Positions 5,495 to 10,461 of a stretch of 10,461 bases of DNA are shown piece by piece (position 1 is the stretch's first letter; every line of letters begins with the position of its first letter). The translations under genes were made by a program, and so were the position numbers. The DNA lies in NCBI GenBank assembly GCA_020354275.1, contig CP070645.1:45301-55761 (forward strand). Reading direction: 5' to 3'. Below the pieces are notes generated by a model. It did not search any database. It worked only from the letters and a program-made list of their open reading frames with translations, and was not told the DNA's origin. The DNA is from Dehalococcoidales bacterium. GTDB taxonomy: Bacteria; Chloroflexota; Dehalococcoidia; Dehalococcoidales; UBA2162.

Positions 5495-7810
5495 ATGGCG
5501 CCGGACAGGCAAGATGAAAATCAAACATTCACCAACCCGCTGACCGGGCAGGTAATCAACCAGCGGCTGAGCGGGCAGGTGCCGCCACTCGTTTCCCGGC
5601 TGAAGATGCGGGTAGCAGAATCGCCCCTGGCCAGTTATGCCGTACAGCGGCTAAGTGACCTGGGACAGGGGAGCAGCCGTTTCATAAGCAGGCTGGTCAG
5701 TCATGCCGGTGCTGCTCTCTCGCATGCTGGTCGGTTGTCCGGAATGGTGCCGGGCTACCTGACTGGCGGTGATAAACGGGCTAAGAACTCACCGATGTGG
5801 CAGCCGGTACTGGACCTTACCTGGTTCCAGCGTCAGCAGAGACCGGGGCAGGAACAGGTCTACCGGAGAGCGGTTGATGTCAGTCCTGAATTGCCTTTGA
5901 GTGATGGGGAGTCTCCTGAGGTTACAACATACCAGGGTGGCTTCCTGCAGGAGGAGCCCGGTTCTGCTGAGGATATCCATTATGACTATCGCGAAGCCGG
6001 GTACTATGAAGTATCTTCAGAAAAGGCTACCGGGGAGTTGCTTCCCTCTAATATAAATGACTCTTCACTCCCTGATGACAGGGCTACATCTATACCACCG
6101 ATCACCCCTTCTATCAGACCGCTGACTGAAGAAGCTGCACCCCGCCGAGACCCGCTTTCACTACAACTCGGAATACCGCCGTTGAAAACGCCGGGGCTAT
6201 CGCGGGGTAGGGGAATCCAGAAGTCGGATAGCAGCGAAGACTCCACTGCTGAAGACAGGCCGATAGGCGGTTATCATCAATCAGATTTGCTCTACCGGCG
6301 GCTGGACCAGGGCCGGTTAACGGGGGCTCAAAGGATAATACCTGACCATGCTATGTTGGGGCCTGCTGGGGATATTGACATTCGTGTTACCGGGAGCCAG
6401 ATTACCAGGCCGGCATCCCCACGGCATCCAAGGGAGATAGAGACCAGTGGTGAGCCATATCGTCCGGTGGATAGACATCTGGCGGCAACAGACCTGTCCG
6501 GTGTTGCTAGCGTTGTTACAGGCAAAGATGAGGCGTCCACCATAACAGATAGGAATATGTCACCGGTTTTACCGGAGGAGGAAGGCAGCCTGCCCGTTTA
6601 CCGGGCACATGAGGGTATAACCGGCAGACTGAAGAAGGTTATAGACAGGGTCCGGCAATCGGTGGCACCAAAACGGGATGAGAGTCCTGTCAAACAACCC
6701 GGTACGCCCTCATTATCAGGTGAAGAGCTGTCACCGGGTTTTACTGAACGGCCTGTATACCAGACAGTTGCGGAGGATAGGGAAAGTATACCACCGGCAC
6801 CGTTGCAGCTTTCACTGCACCGGGTAGCTGGTCAGGAAACCGGCACATCACCAGAGTCGGTGGTCTCTGAAGATGTAATCCCGCAGCAAGATACCGGGGC
6901 TATATCTCAGGCCGCCGATATACCTCAGAGTAAAAGCTGGCTGATGAGACGGGTTGAGACCTATCTACCGCGGTTAAAGTCATTGGTGCCGCTGGATTTA
7001 GCCCATGGCAGACCTTTACGGCCCTTGGGCAGAGTCATACAGAAAAGCGATACCGGTAGAGACTTGCCGGCTGATGTCGGCCGTCATTACCGTTCGTTGC
7101 CTGCAGAAAGCCGTCGGGAACACATGCCGGCTATACCGGGAGAAACGCGTGCAGAACCACTGGACAGTGTTGGCTACCCCGGTGTTGAAAGTGAAGGCTG
7201 GCCACCCGTTTTTGATGTTGTTGACCGGTATCCGCCAGAAGAGCCGTCGCGGGAATACCCTGATAGCATCTCTACCGGTGACATAGAGGTTGACCAAGTA
7301 GCACCTGTTTTTAAACCTGTTGACCAGCCTTTAATAGGGAGTGATATTTTCTCGCGGCAACCGGGATTACTACCCGGACTGTACGCAAAATCGGTGGGTG
7401 ACATCAGTGGTGATATCAGCGAACCTGAAGAACCATCACAGTTCCCAGTTAAAAAGGAACTCTGGTTGCCCTCATCGCGTCCTATTGTTCAAAGGCGGCC
7501 GGAAATGCCCCCGCGTTTTACAGAGAAGGAGTCTGAAGGTGAAGGCAGTATATCCGGAGAAGATATTGTGTCGGGTGTAATAGAAGGTGCCGGTTATTAC
7601 GGCCACCGGGAGGTGCCCGAGCTGGCATTGGCTCCCGCCGGGCGTCAGGCGGAAACAACATCGGCAGCGCCGCCTGAAACAAGGCAGGCATCTGCCGAGG
7701 GTATGGCAGAAGGAGCTGCCCCGGAGATAGATGACATCGCCCGTGACGTGTATCGTATCTTGAGAAGGAGGCTTATCAGAGAGAGGGAGCGTGCGCTGGG
7801 AATAAGTTAG
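5495..7810 (+). CDS. Large low-complexity eCIS protein of unknown function with C-terminal ERER tail
   Basis: I do not recognise a catalytic domain in this 771-residue protein. Most of it is hydrophilic and rich in Pro, Glu, Ser, Asp, Gly and Arg, so probably disordered. Short islands look amphipathic-helical: residues 30-82 (PLVSRLKMRV..., SSRFISRLVSH), 374-392 (ITGRLKKVIDRVRQSV) and 481-498 (SWLMRRVETYLPRLKSLV). The motif IQKSD occurs at 241-245 and 515-519, each after a Gly/Arg-rich turn. Residues 744-771 (EIDDIARDVYRILRRRL, then RERERALGI) match the tail of the second DUF4157 protein. There is no signal peptide, membrane segment or HExxH. ATG 5495 has GGGAGA at 5483-5488. It sits between the tube initiator and LysM genes. 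It could be a lumenal or cargo-loading factor, a baseplate scaffold or an atypical tape measure. Codon use looks like its neighbours, so recent acquisition is not indicated. Confidence 0.7.
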   Translation: MAPDRQDENQTFTNPLTGQVINQRLSGQVPPLVSRLKMRVAESPLASYAVQRLSDLGQGSSRFISRLVSHAGAALSHAGRLSGMVPGYLTGGDKRAKNSPMWQPVLDLTWFQRQQRPGQEQVYRRAVDVSPELPLSDGESPEVTTYQGGFLQEEPGSAEDIHYDYREAGYYEVSSEKATGELLPSNINDSSLPDDRATSIPPITPSIRPLTEEAAPRRDPLSLQLGIPPLKTPGLSRGRGIQKSDSSEDSTAEDRPIGGYHQSDLLYRRLDQGRLTGAQRIIPDHAMLGPAGDIDIRVTGSQITRPASPRHPREIETSGEPYRPVDRHLAATDLSGVASVVTGKDEASTITDRNMSPVLPEEEGSLPVYRAHEGITGRLKKVIDRVRQSVAPKRDESPVKQPGTPSLSGEELSPGFTERPVYQTVAEDRESIPPAPLQLSLHRVAGQETGTSPESVVSEDVIPQQDTGAISQAADIPQSKSWLMRRVETYLPRLKSLVPLDLAHGRPLRPLGRVIQKSDTGRDLPADVGRHYRSLPAESRREHMPAIPGETRAEPLDSVGYPGVESEGWPPVFDVVDRYPPEEPSREYPDSISTGDIEVDQVAPVFKPVDQPLIGSDIFSRQPGLLPGLYAKSVGDISGDISEPEEPSQFPVKKELWLPSSRPIVQRRPEMPPRFTEKESEGEGSISGEDIVSGVIEGAGYYGHREVPELALAPAGRQAETTSAAPPETRQASAEGMAEGAAPEIDDIARDVYRILRRRLIRERERALGIS

Positions 7811-7819
7811 GAGGACAGT

Positions 7820-8482
7820 ATGTCAAGTACCAAACCGGAAAAAGCGAGGATAATCAATCTGGATAAACCCAACCAGAGGGAAATTGTGTGCATGTTCAAT
7901 CCTAACGAGTATACCTTCAGCAAGAAAAATACCTGGAACAAGGGGGAGATAAAGGGCAAGAATGTGCCCCAGCTGGAATTTGGTGGTGGGGATTCGATGA
8001 CATTGAAGCTCCAGCTCTTTTTTGATAACTATACCGATGGTGGGGATGTACGTCAGACCACCAACCAGATCTGGAGCTTGATGAATATTGATAAAGACCT
8101 TACTGATATGACCAGTGTTAAAGGCCGGCCACCGATGGTTGAATTCCAGTGGGGTTCCACCTGGGCATTTAAAGCGGTGATTACCAATATCAGCCAGAAG
8201 TTTACCCTCTTCCGGTATGACGGTATCCCGGTAAGGGCGACGCTGGATGTTACCTTCATGCAGGCCAAGGAGAAGGGGAAGTACCCCGGCCAGAACCCGA
8301 CCACCGTCGGCCAGCCGGGTTACAAGCACCGGCTGGTCAAGGAAGGGGATGTTATAGACTGGATTGCATTTGAGGAGTACGGGAATAGCGCTATGTGGCG
8401 TTACATTGCTGAGACCAACAAGCTGGACTACCCGCAGCGGCTTAAGCCCGGGCAGATGCTGGCGATTGCGCCGCCACCTTAA
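7820..8482 (+). CDS. LysM-containing tube/baseplate adaptor (Afp7/Pvc7-like)
   Basis: The 220-residue protein matches the CIS tube protein family with a C-terminal LysM domain, which joins the tube initiator and spike to the baseplate (related to phage T4 gp53 and LysM-type tail proteins). The N-terminal part has the family opening IVCMFNPNEYTFSKKNTW at residues 22-39 and a MTLKLQLFFDNYTDG strand-loop at 60-74. MVEFQWGSTWAFKAVITNISQKFTLF follows at 106-131, with a FRYDGIPVRATLDVTF strand pair at 131-146. The LysM module spans about 169-218: VKEGDVIDWIAFEEYG, WRYIAETN, LKPGQMLAI. The SD TAGGAGG (7808-7814) overlaps the stop of the previous gene and lies 5 bases from ATG. The length and the position just before the spike gene are as expected. 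Confidence 0.93.
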   Translation: MSSTKPEKARIINLDKPNQREIVCMFNPNEYTFSKKNTWNKGEIKGKNVPQLEFGGGDSMTLKLQLFFDNYTDGGDVRQTTNQIWSLMNIDKDLTDMTSVKGRPPMVEFQWGSTWAFKAVITNISQKFTLFRYDGIPVRATLDVTFMQAKEKGKYPGQNPTTVGQPGYKHRLVKEGDVIDWIAFEEYGNSAMWRYIAETNKLDYPQRLKPGQMLAIAPPP

Positions 8483-8496
8483 GGAGGTAAGTTACC

Positions 8497-10230
8497 ATGC
8501 CGCAAACTGAAGAACTGGTTTCACAGGTATATCTCAAGATCGCCGGCAGCAATGCCTCCGAAGAGGTAATGGACAACCTGATAAGTGTTGAGGTTGATGA
8601 TAGCCTGTTGCTACCGGACATGTTTTCAATTCATATGCGTGACCCCAACTTCGAGCGGGCTGATTCTGATGAATTTTCCCCCGGTAAAGAGGTAGAGATT
8701 TCGGTTAGATACGAGGATAAAACCAGCAAGCTCCTCACCGGGGAGATTACGGCGATTGAACCGCAGTTCTCCCAGGTTGCCGGGTCTACTCTGTTGGTCA
8801 GAGGTTACGACCAGGCGCACCGTCTTCATCGGGCCAGACAGACCAAGACCTATATTCAGGAGAAGGACAGCGACATAGTAAAAAAGGTAGCCCTGAGATG
8901 CGGGTTGAAAGCCGAGGTTGACTACACCCGTGAGGTACATGAATATGTCTTCCAGGACAATCAAACTGACATGGAATTCCTTGAAGAAAGGGCAAGGCGG
9001 AACGGTTACCGTCTATATGTCGAGGACGGTAAACTGTATTTCTGTAAGAAGCCGGGTAGTGAGCCTGATGTACCGGTTTTGGAGTGGGGAGAAACCCTGC
9101 TGGATTTCGAAGCACAGCTTTCCACAGCCCAGCAGGTTACCAAGGTGGTTGTACGGGGTTGGGACCCTAAGAAGAAAGAGGATATTGTCGGGCAGGCAGC
9201 TACACCGCAGGACACACCGCAGGTCGGGGAGCGGCGTGCCGGAGGTCAGGCAGCCAAGCGGGCATTTAACGTAGATAGCGAGGAGGTTGTCGTTAACCGT
9301 CCGGTGGCGACACAGGCGGAAGCTGATGCCCTGGCCCAATCTATATGCGATAAAATCGGTAATACCTTCATCAAAGCAGAAGGGCTCTGTTATGGCAACC
9401 CGGCGGTACATGCCGGAGCGATTGTCGAGATTAAGGGGGTGGGGGAGCGTTTTTCCGGGCGTTACCGCATTAGCCATGCCCTTCACCATTATGACGATAC
9501 GGGGTACACTACCCTTTTCAGCGTAACTGGGCGCCAGGCCGATACCATCGGTGAAATACTGGCACCAAAAACCCAGAACAGTTATGGTGTCGTTATCGGT
9601 ATCGTCACCAACAATCAGGACCCTGATGGCTGGGGCAGGGTTAAGGTGAAGTTCCCCAGCTTGCCCGGTAACGAGGAGAGCCACTGGGCAAGGCTGGTAA
9701 CTCCCATGGCCGGTAACGGCCGGGGCTTCGAGTTCATTCCAGAAGTTAATGATGAAGTATTGGTTGCTTTTGAGTACAACGATGCCAGTCATCCTTTCAT
9801 ACTGGGGTCGATGTGGAATGGTAAAGATAAGCCGCCGGAGCAGAGTGACAAGGTGGTTAATGGCAGTAGCGGACAGGTCGAAAAAAGGATAATCCGCTCC
9901 CGTTCCGGGCATACCATTACCCTGGATGATACTGACAACAAAGGAAAAATCTCTATTATAGATGAAACAGGAAAGAATTATATTGAGATAGATTCATCAA
10001 ATAATTCGGTAGCCATAAAGACGCAGGGAGATATCAAGATGGAAGCTACCGGCAAGGTGACAATAAAGGGCAATGATATCGAGATGGAAGCCAGCAATGC
10101 CGCCAAGATGAAAGGCACGAATATGGATCTGGAAGCCAGCGCTCAGGCCAACCTAAAGGGCGGCAGTGGAACCAATGTCGAGGCCAGCGGTAACGTGGTG
10201 GTTAAAGGGGCCATGATTAACCTGAATTAA
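8497..10230 (+). CDS. VgrG/gpV-like central spike protein (Afp8/Pvc8-like)
   Basis: This 577-residue protein is the central spike that sits below the tube and pierces the target. Residues 1-350 resemble the gp27/phage late-control-D-like part of VgrG, with the DPNFERADSDEFSPGKEVEISV region, SKLLTGEITAIEP and YDQAHRLHRARQ. Residues about 362-447 are the gpV/gp5 OB-fold: YGVVIGIVTNNQDPDGWGRVKVKFP, then HWARLVTPMAG, then GFEFIPEVNDEVLVAFEYND and HPFILGSMWNG. From about 465 a strand-rich region leads into a beta-helix needle with a 15-17-residue pseudo-repeat starting at 515, 530, 545 and 561 ((M/L/V)EA(S/T)...K G). The SD AAGGAGGT at 8481-8488 overlaps the stop of the LysM gene, 8 bases from ATG. 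The needle ends ready for the PAAR tip encoded next. Confidence 0.96.
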   Translation: MPQTEELVSQVYLKIAGSNASEEVMDNLISVEVDDSLLLPDMFSIHMRDPNFERADSDEFSPGKEVEISVRYEDKTSKLLTGEITAIEPQFSQVAGSTLLVRGYDQAHRLHRARQTKTYIQEKDSDIVKKVALRCGLKAEVDYTREVHEYVFQDNQTDMEFLEERARRNGYRLYVEDGKLYFCKKPGSEPDVPVLEWGETLLDFEAQLSTAQQVTKVVVRGWDPKKKEDIVGQAATPQDTPQVGERRAGGQAAKRAFNVDSEEVVVNRPVATQAEADALAQSICDKIGNTFIKAEGLCYGNPAVHAGAIVEIKGVGERFSGRYRISHALHHYDDTGYTTLFSVTGRQADTIGEILAPKTQNSYGVVIGIVTNNQDPDGWGRVKVKFPSLPGNEESHWARLVTPMAGNGRGFEFIPEVNDEVLVAFEYNDASHPFILGSMWNGKDKPPEQSDKVVNGSSGQVEKRIIRSRSGHTITLDDTDNKGKISIIDETGKNYIEIDSSNNSVAIKTQGDIKMEATGKVTIKGNDIEMEASNAAKMKGTNMDLEASAQANLKGGSGTNVEASGNVVVKGAMINLN

Positions 10231-10246
10231 TAAGGAGTTAACATAA

Positions 10247-10461
10247 ATGGGACAGCCAGCGGCAAAACAGGGTGACCAGGTTATGGCTACCGATACCCAT
10301 ATTATTATGGTACCGGCGCCTCCGGGCCCGCCGGTGCCGACGCCAATACCGCATCCGTTTGTTGGGATACTTAGCATGGGTTTGAGTACCAATGTAATGA
10401 TACAGGGCATGCCGGCAGCCACGGTTGACAGCATAGCCATGAATACCCCTCCCCATATCCC
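10247..10461 (+). CDS. PAAR-type spike tip protein (3' partial)
   Basis: The visible 71 residues start MGQPAAKQGDQVMATDTHII, followed by a proline-rich VPAPPGPPVPTPIPHPF. Then come a GILSMGLSTNVMIQGMPAATVDS segment and NTPPHIP at the cut. This G(D)..TH...........IP.PF.G.......V..NG.PAA..GS......PPH pattern is that of the PAAR-like tip proteins (Afp10/Pvc10 type) that cap the VgrG needle and can carry effectors. The window ends before the C-terminal metal-binding part, so any effector extension cannot be judged. The SD AAGGAG at 10232-10237 is 9 bases from ATG 10247. It follows the spike gene by 16 bases, as expected. Confidence 0.9.
   Translation, partial: MGQPAAKQGDQVMATDTHIIMVPAPPGPPVPTPIPHPFVGILSMGLSTNVMIQGMPAATVDSIAMNTPPHI

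Noticed and set aside
9013..9912. Long open frame on the minus strand opposite the spike gene.
   Set aside because: It is a shadow of the spike gene: no SD, no recognisable motif, and the plus frame is a clear VgrG-like protein.
10322..10372. Proline-rich stretch in the PAAR protein as a possible novel insertion.
   Set aside because: A VPAPPGPPVPTPIPHPF-like segment is typical of eCIS PAAR-like tip proteins, so it is not unusual.
1..10461. Search for CRISPR arrays, tRNA or rRNA genes, IS elements and integrase sites.
   Set aside because: No regularly spaced direct repeats, tRNA-like cloverleaf, transposase or terminal repeats were seen; the window is almost wholly coding.

Overview
The window is an interior slice of a single-direction (+ strand) operon for an extracellular contractile injection system (eCIS, the Afp/PVC/MAC-type phage-tail-like particle). 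It holds a cap-type DUF4255 protein, one tail sheath, two gp19-type tube proteins, a tail-assembly/half-zinc-ribbon protein, a LysM baseplate-adaptor protein, a VgrG/gpV-like spike and the start of a PAAR-type tip. Two DUF4157 (HELTH-motif) proteins and a 771-residue hydrophilic protein of unknown function lie among them. Both ends cut genes. The GC content looks moderate (a bit over half by eye), Shine-Dalgarno sites are strong (AAGGAGG type) and genes are packed within 0-30 bases. This indicates a bacterium. The taxon cannot be fixed from sequence alone; an uncultivated Gram-positive-like or Chloroflexota-like lineage is only a guess.

Layout: 3-758 DUF4157 protein (5' end cut off); 788-1606 DUF4255 cap protein with an extra C-terminal beta-sandwich-like domain; 1607-1746 leader with an orphan Shine-Dalgarno and a small inverted repeat; 1747-3306 sheath; 3338-3775 tube 1; 3788-4153 tail-assembly protein; 4147-4311 a DUF6760-like segment in the -1 frame with no usable start codon; 4353-5006 second DUF4157 protein; 5010-5483 tube 2; 5495-7810 large low-complexity protein; 7820-8482 LysM protein; 8497-10230 spike; 10247-end PAAR protein. 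No tape measure, gp25, J/I-like baseplate wedge, AAA+ ATPase or fibre gene is inside the window; they would be expected in the flanks.

The most interesting feature lies at 4124-4194. The tail-assembly gene ends in a T TTG GGG slippery heptamer (4141-4147). An SD-like GAGGTG sits 11 bases upstream. Five bases downstream comes a perfect 10-bp stem (4153-4162 / 4185-4194). The -1 frame after the heptamer encodes a conserved-looking DUF6760 module that has no ATG, GTG or properly placed TTG start. This is the full architecture of a programmed -1 ribosomal frameshift, like dnaX and the phage tail-assembly chaperones (lambda G/GT, P2 E/E'), here in an eCIS operon. It predicts a 121-residue short product and a 174-residue fusion.

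A second notable point is a shared C-terminal tail of about 23 residues (VY...R.L..ERER) on the second DUF4157 protein and on the 771-residue protein. It suggests that two otherwise unlike proteins dock on the same partner.
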